Assembly: GCA_948144175.1 (NCBI GenBank)
Contig: CANXME010002275.1
Span: forward strand, 4,277,001-4,341,000
DNA length: 64,000 nt
Origin: Closterium sp. NIES-65
Taxonomy: Eukaryota > Streptophyta > Zygnematophyceae > Desmidiales > Closteriaceae
Reading direction: 5' to 3'
The notes under the pieces were generated by a model. It ran no database searches. It was given only the letters and a program-made list of their open reading frames with translations, and was not told the origin of the DNA. Positions within the stretch are counted from its first letter, which is position 1. Each line of letters begins with the position of its first letter. Shown here one piece after another: positions 22,701 through 33,515 of the stretch. Position numbers and translations under genes: made by a program.

Positions 22701-25700
22701 CTGGTGAGTCTGCGCTCTCAGGTACTACGTCGGCTTCGGCCTCCCTCACCTTCACCCTTGACTCTGGGGCTTCTCGCTCCTTCTTTCGGGACCGCACCAC
22801 ACTTACGCCGCTTAGTCGGCCTGTTGCGGTGTCCCTGGCTGACCCCTCTGGGGGTCCTGTCTTGTCTCGTTTCTCCACAGTCCTCCCGTGTCCGGCGGCT
22901 CCCTCTGGCACCCTGTCTGGTCTCTACCTCCCCTCGTTCTCTATGAACCTGGTGAGTGGTGCTGACCTACAGGATGGGGGTGTCCACCAGTTCACTCCTG
23001 CTCGTCAGCGGGTGATACACTGCACAGAGGCTAGCACAGGTCGCCACCTAGCTACGTTTACACGTCAGCCAGGGTCGAGCCTGTACACACTGACCACTGC
23101 TTCTCCTCCCGGTGCTGAGTCTGGTAGAGTCCCTTCGTCTGGTCAGGCGTTTGCTGCAGCGTCCAGGTCTGGTCCTGAGTCTGCCCCCTGTTCGTGTCGC
23201 CGTCTGTCTCACGAGACTCTCCTCTGGCACCACCGCCTTGGCCACCCCTCTCTGCTTCGGCTCAGAGGCATGGCCTCCCGTCTCCTTGTGTCTGGTCTCC
23301 CCCGGTCCCTCCCTCCCCTTCCTCAGGGCCCTGGCCCTGCCTGTGTCCCCTGCGTCGAGGGGCGCCAGCGTGCTGCCCCTCACTCCTCCCAGTTTCCTCC
23401 GACAGAGGCTCCGTTGCAGACGCTTCACATGGACGTGTGGGGCCCTGCCCGCGTCCGTGGACTCGGTCACGAGTGCTACTTCCTGCTGGTGGTTACACCA
23501 CAGTCTTCCCCTTGCGCAGCAAGGGTGATGTCAGTGAGGTGCTGATCGACTGGATCCGCGCAGCTCGTCTCCAGCTCAGGCAGAGCTTTGGCTCGGACTT
23601 TCGTGTGCTGCGTCTGCACTCGGATAGAGGCGGAGAGTTCTCCTCTGGCCTTCTGCGTGCCTTCTGTCGTGCGCGAGGCATCCGCCAGACCTTCACGCTT
23701 CCGGACTCACCGCAGCAAAATGGGATTGCAGAGCGCCGCATTGGCATGGTCATGGACGTCGCTCGTACGTCTATGATGCATGCGGCTGCCCCCCATTTTC
23801 TGTGGCCGTTTGCGGTCAGGTACGCGGCGCATCACATCAACCTCCACCCCAGGGTCTCTTGGCCGGAGACCTCCCCAGCCTTGCTGTGGACGGGGAAGGT
23901 TGGCGATGCGTCGGCGTTCCGAGTCTGGGGATCTCGGGCGTTTGTCCACGACTTGTCTGCGGACAAGCTGTCCCCTCGCGCTGCTCCCTGCGTCTTCCTG
24001 GGGTTCCCCCCCGACGCCCCTGGGTGGCAGTTCTACCACCCCACCTCTCGACGTGTTCTGTCTTCCCAGGACGTCACGTTCGACGAGTCGGTGCCCTACT
24101 ACCGCCTCTTCCCCTACTGCACTCCGTCCCTCCCCCCGCCCCCGCTCTTCTTGGTACCAGGTCCCCCCCCGGCACACCCCCTCCCCCCTCAGGATCCTGC
24201 CCCTTCAGGTGTGTCCCAGGTAGACGCGGTCGAGCCTGTCGAGGTCACTGGTGACTCTGGTGCTGCTGCGGGAGCTGAGCCTGGGGGTGCTGAGACTGGA
24301 GGTGCTACGCCTGCGGGTACTGAGCCTGGGGGTGCGGAGTCTGGAGGTGCTGAGCCTGGGGGTGCTGAGCCTGGGGGTGCTGAGCCTGGGGGTGCAGAGC
24401 CTGGGGGTGCTGAGCCTGGGGGTGCTGAGCCTGGAGGTGCTGAGCCTGGGGGTGTTGTGCCTGGGGGTACTGAGCCTGGGGGTACTGAGTCTGGGGGTGC
24501 TGAGCCTGGAGGTGCTGCGACTGGGGGTGCTCCGCCTGGAGGTGCTTCGTCTCGCCGAGAGCCACTCTCCCTTCAGGAGCTACGTGAGTGGTTTGCCAGG
24601 CGCTGGAGGCGTGCTGCTGGTGCTGGAGGTTCTTCGGCTGCAGAGGGTACTGCTGCCGAGCGTCCTGGCGGTGCTCGTACTGTGGGTGCTGGAGCTGCTG
24701 GGTCTGAGGGTTCTCCTGGAGCTGGTACTGCTGAGGGTGTTGACCCTGAGACTGCCGCTGGAGGTCCGACTGGTGGTGCTCCTGGTGGTGCTGCTGGAGG
24801 TTCTGGAGCTACTGGAGGTGCTGCTGGAGCGGGTACTCCTGCTGGGGGTACTGCTGCTGTCTCTTCTGTTTCTGGCGTCGCCGCGCGGCCCCGGCCGTAC
24901 TTCGTTCCGCTCCTGCAGTAGGTTCTTGGTCTTACACCTTCTCCTAGTCCTCCTCCTCCTCCCTTAGAGGGTCCACAGCCTGTCTCGTCACAGTCACAGC
25001 TACAGCCTGCCTCACCTTTGCCTGCTCCTTCTCCCTACGCTGGTCCGACTGGAGGTCTTACTGAGCATCGTGAGCCTGCGTCTCGTCCTGCGTCGCCTGT
25101 TCGTACTGCGCGCACTAGTGGTCGTGGTTCGCGTCACCGTCCTCCTCCTGTCCCTGGCACGCACCAGATGTCTCTGCGTCCGTCTACTGCTCCTCTGCGT
25201 GCCCCTTTGCCTTCTCCTCCTGCTTCCTCTCTTCCTGCTCTTGCCGACCCGGAGTCGGACTCTCTTCGTGCTGCCAGTCCTACTGTCACGCGTCTTCTTG
25301 CTACTGCTGTCACTGACCCTTCTTTCGAGTCTTCTGCTGCGTCTGCCCTTGTCACTGAGCTCGTCGACTTTGCTGCGCGCTGTCGTCTAGACTACGCTGC
25401 TAGTCTTGTCGTTGAGTCTGAGTCTGCCTGTCCTCCGTCCGTCGGGGGTGAGTGTGCCCTAGGCACGGACGTCCTTGAGGACAGGCAGGAGGAGTTCCAG
25501 TGTCTGGCCGCCGCTTCACCTCATCTTGCGTCTGTAATGCTAGCCCCTGAGGGAGACCCGGATGCACTAGACATCCCGACTCCGCGCTCTTACGCGGAGG
25601 CGATAGAGGGTCCCTACTCCTCTCAGTGGCAGGCAGCTATGGATGCAGAGATGGCTTCCTGGAGGTCCACAGGCACCTACGTCGACGCTGTTCCCCCTCC

Positions 25701-27153
25701 TGGGGCGAACATCGTCAGTGGCATGTGGATTTTCAGGGTGAAGCGGCCGCCGGGTTCTCCGCCTGTCTTCAAGGCGCGTTACGTGGCTCGTGGCTTCAGT
25801 CAGCGGCAGGGGGTTGACTACTTTCAGACCTTCTCCCCCACCCTGAAGATGACCACTCTTCGGGTACTGCTGCACGTTGCTGCTCACCGTGACTACGAGC
25901 TGCACTCTCTCGACTTCAGCACAGCTTTCTTGCAGGGCAGCCTGCACGAGGAGATCTGGCTGCGTCGCCCACCTGGCTTCACTGGGTCTTTCCCTCGTGG
26001 TACCCAGTGGAGTCTCCGGCGTCCAGTCTACGGTCTCCGCCGGGCTCCACGTGAGTGGCACGACACACTGAGGACTACGCTTGCGGCACTTGGGTTTGCT
26101 CCTGCTACGGCTGACCCGTCGCTGTTTCTACGCACCGACACCTCTCTGCCGCCGTTCTACATCCTCGTGTACGTCGACGACTTGGTCTTTGCCACAGCGG
26201 ACACTGCTGGACTCGCTTACGTGAAGTCCGAGCTGCAGAAGAGACACACGTGCACTGACCTGGGTGAACTGCGCAGCTACCTTGGCTTGCAGATCACCCG
26301 GGACAGAGCACGCCGCACCATTACCCTGACTCAGTCACACATGGTGCAGCAGGTCCTTCAGCGCTTCGGCTTCACGTACTCCTCGCCTCAGGCCACTCCT
26401 CTGCCTACTCGCCACTCGCTCTCAGCTCTGCCTTCGGATGAGTCCGTAGAGTCGAGTGGCCCGTATGCAGAGCTTGTTGGCTGCCTCATGTACCTGATGA
26501 CCTGCACACGACCTGACCTTGCATACCCTCTCAGCATTCTTGCACGCTATGTTGCTCCTGGGAGACACCGACCAGAGCACATGGCTGCAGCGAAGAGGGT
26601 GTTGCGCTACTTGTGCAGTACGTCGGGCATGGGGCTAGTGCTTGGAGGGCGCAGTCCAGTGGTCCTCACTGGGCACGCGGACGCTTCTTGGGCTGACGAC
26701 CAGGCTACGCAGCGGTCGTCACAGGGTTACACCTTCGGCCTTGGTTCAGGCTCTGTCTCGTGGCGGGCTACTCGCTCGTCTTCTGTTCTCGGCTCCAGTT
26801 GTGAGGCTGAGATCTACGCCGGGGCTATGGCTGCTCAGGAGCTTCGCTGGCTCACCTACCTGCTGACCGACCTTGGAGAGCCGCCTCGTTCTCCTCCAGT
26901 CCTGTACGTAGACAACAAGGCCATGCTGGCCTTGTGTCGAGAGCAGCGACTGGAGCACAGGACAAAGCACATTGCTCTCCGCTACGTTCTTGCTCGTGAG
27001 CTGCAGCAGCGTGGACAGTTGGGACTTGCGTACGTGGCCTCTGAGGCCAACACTGCTGATGTCTTCACCAAGGCACTTGCTCCTTGTGATCATCAGCGTT
27101 GCTGCACGCAGTTGGGTCTTGTGCCTGTCTTGCCTCACTTGCTCACTTCTTGA
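19734..27153 (+). pseudogene. Copia A gag-pol polyprotein, defective
   Basis: The ATG at 19734 opens a UBN2-type gag (FDAEGRAVDFAVWVEDLQ). Protease follows (LDSGASRSFF, about 22.75 kb), then the GAG-pre-integrase HH motif (WHHRLGHPSL), the integrase core, an acidic/Gly repeat linker (EPGGAEPGGA), RT (FKARYVARGFSQRQG..YVDDLVFA, about 25.7-26.2 kb) and RNase H (ADASWADDQATQ), ending at TGA 27151-27153. Lesions: a 1458-bp element inserted in gag; TGA at about 22306 in a position that is Trp in the copia B homologue; a 16-bp deletion at about 23491 between GTT repeats that removes the DDYSR integrase segment; and TAG at about 24919. It cannot make a full polyprotein. Confidence 0.88.
20154..21611 (-). 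mobile_element. Non-autonomous LTR element (LARD-like) inside copia A gag
   Basis: Two 225-bp LTRs (20154-20378 and 21387-21611) are almost identical. A perfect 5-bp target duplication ACACT (20149-20153 and 21612-21616) splits gag between codons. On the minus strand the LTR starts TGTCAAGAAT and ends TTTTCACA, followed by TGCTATCAGAGAG as primer-binding site; the polypurine tract TATGGGGGCG lies at the other end. The 1-kb interior is G+C-rich, with GGGCGGCGGGGCCGC-type repeats and no gag or pol, so it relies on proteins in trans. Its LTR is clearly related to that of the element at 50372. Confidence 0.9.
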
Positions 27154-27360
27154 CCTTGCTTGTACCTTGTCCTATATATACTCTTGCTCTTGCTTGCTTG
27201 ACTCTTGTATATCTCTATATATGATCTTGCATGCGAACTGGCCTTGTGGCCCTTGACCTTGCGCTCGGAATGTGTGGTGACTTTGTGATCCACCCTGAGC
27301 TTTGCTTTGCTTGACTGGTCTTGTGACCCCTTGTTCTCCCCCACTTTGCCTATGGGGGTG

Positions 27361-27491
27361 TGTCAGAACATTATAGCTTACTTATTTGTGTAGGCTTTAG
27401 TGGGGTATCCTATAGGGGGTACAACCTAATTAGGGTTTCCTATTTGTACTCACTTCGTTCATAGTCATTCATCCTCGTTCGCTTCTTCTCA
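27361..27491 (+). repeat. 3' LTR of copia A
   Basis: 131 bp, preceded by a polypurine tract, about 98% identical to the 5' LTR. Confidence 0.93.
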
Positions 27492-28099
27492 ATAAAGTTT
27501 CAGTTTCTTTTCAGATATGCGAATGACAGGTATTGTACTGTATATTGAATATGTTGGAAAATCCATTGAGGCATTTTGTTGCAACATGTTGGTCTTCCAG
27601 AGCAGGGCGGAGTGAAAACTACTAGAAACTGCCTTTGTGTCAGGAGGATATAACTTGCATGCTGGCAAAATATTATGGTACCGTCATCGCCCGGATACAA
27701 GACAGTGTTGAACAGTAGACAGGGGTTGTCTACTATACGGGTGTCTCTTACAAACAGGCTAGCCTTTTTATACGACACCTATTTATGTGTACGAGTTAAG
27801 ACATATATGTCTTATAATCAGAACCGGTGTTTAGGGGTTTTCTTATAAACAGGGGGTGTCTTCTAAACGAGCCTTCTCTACTTTAGGAGGGTACATGCAT
27901 ACATTCATGAATCTCTACTTCTACCTAACCCCCCTCAGTCACCGCCTCCTCGCCTGCGCTAACAACAGGCTCTACACCCAGGTTTGGCACTCACCAGGCA
28001 TGCCTAGCCGTCTCCTCCTCCTCCTCCTCCTCCTCTGGAGCCCGACTGAGCAGGCGCGTGTTGTCGCCTGTGGTCCCCCCGAGGGACATGTCCGCTGAG

Positions 28100-30382
28100 A
28101 CATCAGTGGTGCTCCTGGCGCGCAGGTGAGACATCACCAGGTGGTTCTCCGTTCCGTCCAGCTTGCTTGAGATCCCACACTGGCGGAATGCGTGGATGAT
28201 GATCTGCTTGGGGACTTGATCCCAAGCCTCCGCGATCCACTGCAGCACCACGGGGTGGGGCGGCCTCCGCAGGTTCCCTGCGGGTGGGTTTGAGGACGGG
28301 GCAGCGAGATGCTAGAGACACGGACATGAAGGAGCATGTTTAAGACAAGGACAGGAAACAGAATAGGAATAATACCATAAATGAAGGACCAACTCACCCT
28401 TCTTCGTCTTCAGGTGAATCCCCTCACGCATGAACCACCTGGCGTAGCGCGCTCGCACAACAGCCTTGAAGCACCGGTTGATTGAGACGTCCAGGGGTTG
28501 AATCTGGCTCGTACAACCCGCTGGGATGACTGCAGGGGTGATACTGTGCGTGCGGTACGACTGAAGCATGGTCTGGGTGATGTGACCGCGGTAGGAGTCC
28601 AACACCAGCCTTGCACGCCTCGCGTTCTGGCCGCGCTGGGGGTTCAGATGGGGCAGCACCTCCTTGGACAGCCAGGTCTGCACAGCGCTCTCGTCCATCC
28701 ACCCGTTGTCCTGTGCTTGGACCACGATTCCTGCCAGGCACACAAGGGACAGACGGGCTTCAGCACAGTGGGGCACGCTCATCAGGCACTCGCACGGTTG
28801 AATTCATTACGCTTACCTTCCGGAATCTCACAGTTGGGGACGTTCTTCATCTTGAACCACACCCACGGCCGCAGCTTCTTCCCGGATGCAGTGCACGCGA
28901 GCATCACCGTCAAGCGTGTTTTCTGGTAGCCTGCAGTGCGGATTGGGACCGAGCGCGCGCCGCGGTGCTCGATCGTCCGTTCGGCTGGCATCTCCACGAA
29001 TAGTGGAGTCTCGTCCGCGTTGATGATGCGGGCCAGGTCGATGTTGTGCCGCGCCCTGTTGATGCGCACGAACTTCCAGAAGGACTCGCAGTCCTTCGTG
29101 CACTCTGCAAACGGTACACGCGCAACGGAAACACGGGATGGTTAGACACTGGATGAGGGACATGCATTCAATAGCCCGCGCGCGACACGAATTCCTTCAA
29201 CACGCACCTGCTGACAGTCGTTGGCCGACCTTGGTCTTCAGCCGCATCAACAGGTTCCAGCGGTCATGGAAACGCTGGCTCCAATGAGAGCTTGCATTCC
29301 AGTTCTTGCCGGCGTGATGCTTCTTCATCCACTCGTGGCTCCACTTCTGGGTGTCCTTCACCGAGATGGCCAACCCGTTAGCGCGCTGAAGGCAGATGTA
29401 GCGGTACAACGCTGCCTCCATGTCGGGGTAGTGTGAGTGGCGCCCCCCCCCCCCCCCCGGTGCATCCGCTTGCGGCAGTTAGCCGCGCCCTTGTAAACGC
29501 CCGCAGCCGCCTCCGCACTCCAGCGTCTGATGCAAGCGATGGACGCGGTTGACTCCACGCTCGTCTTCTTCAAGGAGCCGAGCTCCGGATAGCGGCGCGC
29601 CCACTTAAGCTTCTCACACACGGTCCAACTGCGGCGCTTCCTCATAGTGTCCTTGCTGCAAGGGGAAGGTGGGCGGGTGTTGGGATTATGGAGGGTGGGG
29701 TCCTTCGGCGTGACCTTCTGAGGGAACGTGGGAATCGGGCCCGCCGCCGCCGCGTACTCATCGTCGCTGCCCAGAGTCTCGTTCACGACGATGTCGTCAG
29801 GATTCGGCGCCTTCTTCGCCTTCTTCTTAGCCGCACCTTGCTAGATCCCGGGTCTCCGTCGGATGTCCGCTTCTTGTTGCTTGTGCGGTGACGAGCAGGG
29901 GCCTTAGCAGGGGCTTCCGCGACCTTGGCTTTTCCCTTCTCCGCAGCGGTGAGTTTCGGGCGACGCTCCTCCCCCGGACTATCGTCGTCAAAGAGCACCA
30001 CGCGGGCCCGCTTTGACTTGGACTGTAGGCGATGGCGCAGCCTCCGCTTCAGTAGCGGAACGTCGTCGTCTGTCCCAAGGCTCCATGGGTCGTCGTTGCC
30101 GCTTTCACCGTCAAATAAGACGGCATCCGCAGCAACCGTGTCCAACTCTGCCACAGCATCCGCATCCGCAACTGCGACCGCGCCGTCTTCAGCCTCCTCA
30201 TTCGCATCCATCGCCGCTTCCTGTGCATCCGTCGCTGCCTCCGCGTTGTCACCATTCGCATTTTCACCTCCGTCGTTGTCCCAATCTCTAGCCCGCCACT
30301 CTTCCACCTCGTCGTCGCTCCCGACCGGCCGATTCCACCATTCGTCCTCCTCGATGTCGGCAGGACCTAATTCGTCGCCCAA
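28100..30382 (-). pseudogene. pogo-like DDE transposase (CENP-B HTH plus DDE_1)
   Basis: In transcript order: an acidic N-terminus (30382-29840); a helix-turn-helix region (RKRRSWTVCEKLKWARRYPE); a CENP-B/Tc5-type HTH (ISVKDTQKWSHEWMKKHH, about 29.3 kb); and the DDE domain with Asp in INADETPLFVEM (about 29.0 kb), VLDSYRGHITQ (about 28.6 kb) and QIQPLDVSINRCFK (about 28.5 kb). A C-terminal piece reads WIAEAWDQVPKQIIIHAF. These are the marks of pogo/Tigger transposases of the DDE_1 family. Introns with GT..AG ends separate the blocks. The frame shifts near 29840 and again at a run of 16 C at about 29443-29458, so this copy may be dead or the homopolymer may be mis-sequenced. Confidence 0.8.
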
Positions 30383-30661
30383 AGCGCTGTCGTCTTGGCC
30401 GTTCTCCGGTCAATCCTCCTCGGCGTCGTCGCCGTTCGCTTCTTCTCCGTCGTCCCCGTCACAGCTCGCACCGGAGGCCACGGTAGGACTTCCCACCTTG
30501 CTCGCGTTCTTCGCCAAGGCTACACAGATGTCATCACTGGGCGAGTTAATTCGCCCGTGGTTATCCACCTGCACGTGAGGACGAGGAGAGGACGAGCCTG
30601 GGGGTACTTTGCTGCGCATGGATAGAAAGCCTGCCGAGAGCAAGGTTGAGACAAGTATTCC

Positions 30662-30792
30662 TGTCAGAACATTATAGCTTATGCTTTTGGGTAGGCTGTA
30701 GTGGGGTAGCCCATATGGGGTACAACCTTATTAGGGTTAGTACTTGTACCCAGCTGTTTCATAGTTCATTCATTCTCGTTTCAATTTTCACA
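30662..30792 (+). repeat. 5' LTR of copia D
   Basis: 131 bp, followed by a primer-binding-site-like sequence. Confidence 0.9.
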
Positions 30793-31911
30793 TGGTATCG
30801 AGCAAGTTCCCTCGTGGGAACTGTTCCTAGGGCCCACCAAGTCGAATTTTTTTTTTCCTGCCCGGAGCGCGCTCAGCCTTAGCCCGAGTCACGCTCCCCC
30901 TTTTCTCGACCCCGTCGCGCCGCCCTAGCGGCCCCGTCACCTGCCTTGCGGCCCTCGCGCCGCCCTTCCTGGCCCCGACCCGTCGCCCTGCGGCCTCGTT
31001 GCGTACCCCGCGGCCATCGCGCCGCCCTTTCCCGGCCCCGATCCGCCGCCCTGCGGCGTCGTCGCCTACCCCGCGGCCCTCGCGCCGCCCTGCGGCCCTG
31101 ACGCCGCCCTTTACCGGCCCCGGCGCCTACCTGCGGCTTCGACGCCTACCTGTGCGGCCCCGGCGCCTACCTGCTGGCCCCGCCACCTAACCGCGGCCCC
31201 GCCACCTACCTGTGCCGCCCCGGCGCCTACCTGCTGGCCTCGCCGCCTACCTGCGGCCCCGCCACCTACCAGCGGCCCCGCCACCTAACTGCGGCTCCGC
31301 CACCTACCTGTGCGGCCCCGGCACCTACCTGCTGGCCCCGCCACCTACCAGCGGCCCCGCCACCTACCAGCGGCCCCCCCACCTACCAGCGGCCCCGCCA
31401 CCTACCAGCGGCCCCGCCACCCATCTGCGGCCCCGCCACCTATCTGCGGCCCCGCCACCTACCTGCTGCCCCGCCACCTACCAGCGGCCCTGCCACCTAT
31501 CTGCGGCCCCGCCACCTACCTCAGCGGCCCCGCCGCCTCCTCTCAGCGGCCCCACCGAGCCGCCCAGCAGCCGAGCCGCCCAACAGCCGAGCCGCCCAGC
31601 AGCCGAGCCACCCAGCAGCCGAGCCGCCCAGCAGCCGAGCCGCCCAGCCGCCGAGCCGCCCAGCAGCCGAGCCGCCCACAGCCGAGCCGCCCAGCCGCCG
31701 GGCCGCCCAGCAGCCGAGCAGCCGAGCCGCCGAGCCGCCCAGCAGTCGAGCCGCCGAGCCGCCCAGCAGCCGAGCCGCCGAGCCGCCCAGCTGCCGAGCC
31801 GCCGAGTCGCCCTGCAGCCGAACCGCCCGAGCCGCCCTGTCCGGTAAGAGCAGCGCCTCTTTCTCAGAACTGCCCTCACCCTACTGTTTGCGCTGCTAGT
31901 CTACTGCTGTC

Positions 31912-32384
31912 ATGGCTACCCCGCTTGTCCTCGCTTTTGACGCTGAGGGTCGGGCCATTGACTTTGACGTCTGGATAGATGACATGCTGCTTTTCTTACA
32001 GTGCGATAGGGCAGACGGTCTCTCCCTCTTTGACCTCACCTCTGGTGCCTCTCCTGCCCCTGCTGCTGATGCTGACGCCACTGTTCGCTCACAGTGGGCC
32101 ACGCGCGATGCTGCTGCACGTCTTGCTGTGCGTCGCCACCTGCCTACCTCTGAGCGTGCGCACTTTAGTCAGTACAAGAGTGCTCAGACCTTGTACGACG
32201 CTGTAGTTGCACGCTACTCCACCCCTGCCACTGGCACTGAGCCGCCTCATGCTACCGTACCTCTTTCCTGGCCTTGCTGCCTTTCCCACAGTCGCTGGCC
32301 TCATTACGCACCTCCGCACTAGTGACACTCGCTACCGCGCTGCGCTTCCTGCTGAGTTCTGCGCCAAGAACCCCCCCCTAGTGC
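31912..32384 (+). pseudogene. Copia D gag, truncated
   Basis: From ATG 31912 (FDAEGRAIDFDVWIDDML) it follows the copia A/B gag up to PAEFCAKNPP, where the inverted segment begins. A one-base shift near 32235 moves the frame (GTEPPHATV in place of the LSRLMLPF line). Confidence 0.8.
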
Positions 32385-33515
32385 TCCCGACTCCGCCCCA
32401 AGTGGGGGAACCTCGTCAACGTAGGCGCATGTGGACTTCCAGGAATCAATCTCTGCGTCCATAGCTGCCTGCCACTGAGAGGAGTAGGGACCCTCTATCG
32501 CCTCCGCATAAGAGCGCGGAGTCGGGATGTCAAGTGCACCCGGGTCTCCCTCAGGGGTAAGCAGTACGGACACGAGATGAGGTGAAGCAGTAGCCAGACA
32601 CTGGAACTCCTCCTGCCAGTCCTCAAGGACGTCCGTGCCAAGGGCACACTAGAGCAGCAGCCTCGCTAGCACCTAGAGCAGCAGCCCCACCAGTACCTAG
32701 AGCAGCAGTCTCAATGCCTGGGTCGGGCGGGAAACACTGGTAACAGTCACTCTCATCACTAATAGTCACAGCATACATGGCAGCAAGAATAGCATCAAAG
32801 TCAAGATCAAAGATAGCTACTCCCGCCCTAGACAGCTCACCCTAGCGGGGGATCTCCGTGGCCTCCGGAAACTGGTGACGCCAAGCGTCCGTCAGGCGGC
32901 CAAAGCAGCGCTAGGTGGGGTGCGCACCCCCACACTGCTCACCCGTGCGGTCGCCGGTGCGCAGGACGTAGGTGCACGGACCAGTACCCCCACCCCGCTG
33001 GCGTGCAGTGTACCACTCACGGAGCTGCTGAGGGGGGGGATGTCACGAGTGCGCTGCTGCTGCTGCTAGCGCTGACCACCACCGGAGCCGACCCTCTGCG
33101 CAGCGCCACCCCGACTAGCTCCACCTCCTCCGCCACCGCCTCATCCACCGCCGCCACCCCCGCCTTCTCCGCCCCTCCACCGCCGCCTCCACCGCCCCCG
33201 CTAGCTCCTCCAGCGCCCCTGCCCCCCTTGCCCTTGCCAGGGCGGCGTCTCCCGCTAGGGGTAGACGCCGCACCGACCGAATCAAGCCCAACGAGGTCGG
33301 CCGCAGCAGAAGAGGCAACAGAGGGCAAAAGGGGGGAGGGGGAACACCCCTCAAAGATGGGGGTGCGCGGGTCACCACAAGAGGCTCCTACAGCGACTAT
33401 GATCTTCTCCGCTGCTAAGAGGGCCTTCTCGAGGAGGTCAACAGTGAGAGTGGTGGGACAGACTGAGAGGAAGTGGTCCCTGACTACGCGAAGGGAGTCA
33501 GGGAGGCGGGTGAAG
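32385..33515 (-). pseudogene. Inverted gag/pol segment within copia D
   Basis: Read on the minus strand this is gag C-terminus with a Gly-rich tract (about 33500-33020), the region just before protease (FDLDFDAILAAMYAV, about 32800), then directly the start of RT (EGDPGALDIPTPRSYAEAIE, about 32550-32400). Protease, integrase and linker are absent between them. The order and orientation show deletion plus inversion relative to copias A and B. Confidence 0.82.

Larger units (their letters stand above)
18678..27491 (+). mobile_element. Copia A: Ty1/copia LTR retrotransposon with nested insertion
   Basis: Two 131-bp LTRs (18678-18808 and 27361-27491) begin TGTCAGAACATT and end TTCTCA; they differ at about three positions. 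The left LTR is followed directly by TGGAATCAGAGC, a primer-binding site of the initiator-Met-tRNA type, and the right is preceded by a purine-rich TATGGGGGTG. Flanking 5-mers are ATAAC (18673-18677) and ATAAA (27492-27496), four of five identical. The insertion falls inside what reads as CAATAAAG in the 3' region of the F-box/LRR gene. The leader from 18820 to 19600 is a GC-rich tandem repeat. Internally it carries gag, protease, integrase, RT and RNase H, with several lesions. Confidence 0.93.

Noticed and set aside
29358..29786. Separate glycine-rich gene on the minus strand
   Set aside because: It is transposase sequence shifted by the poly-C run at 29443-29458.
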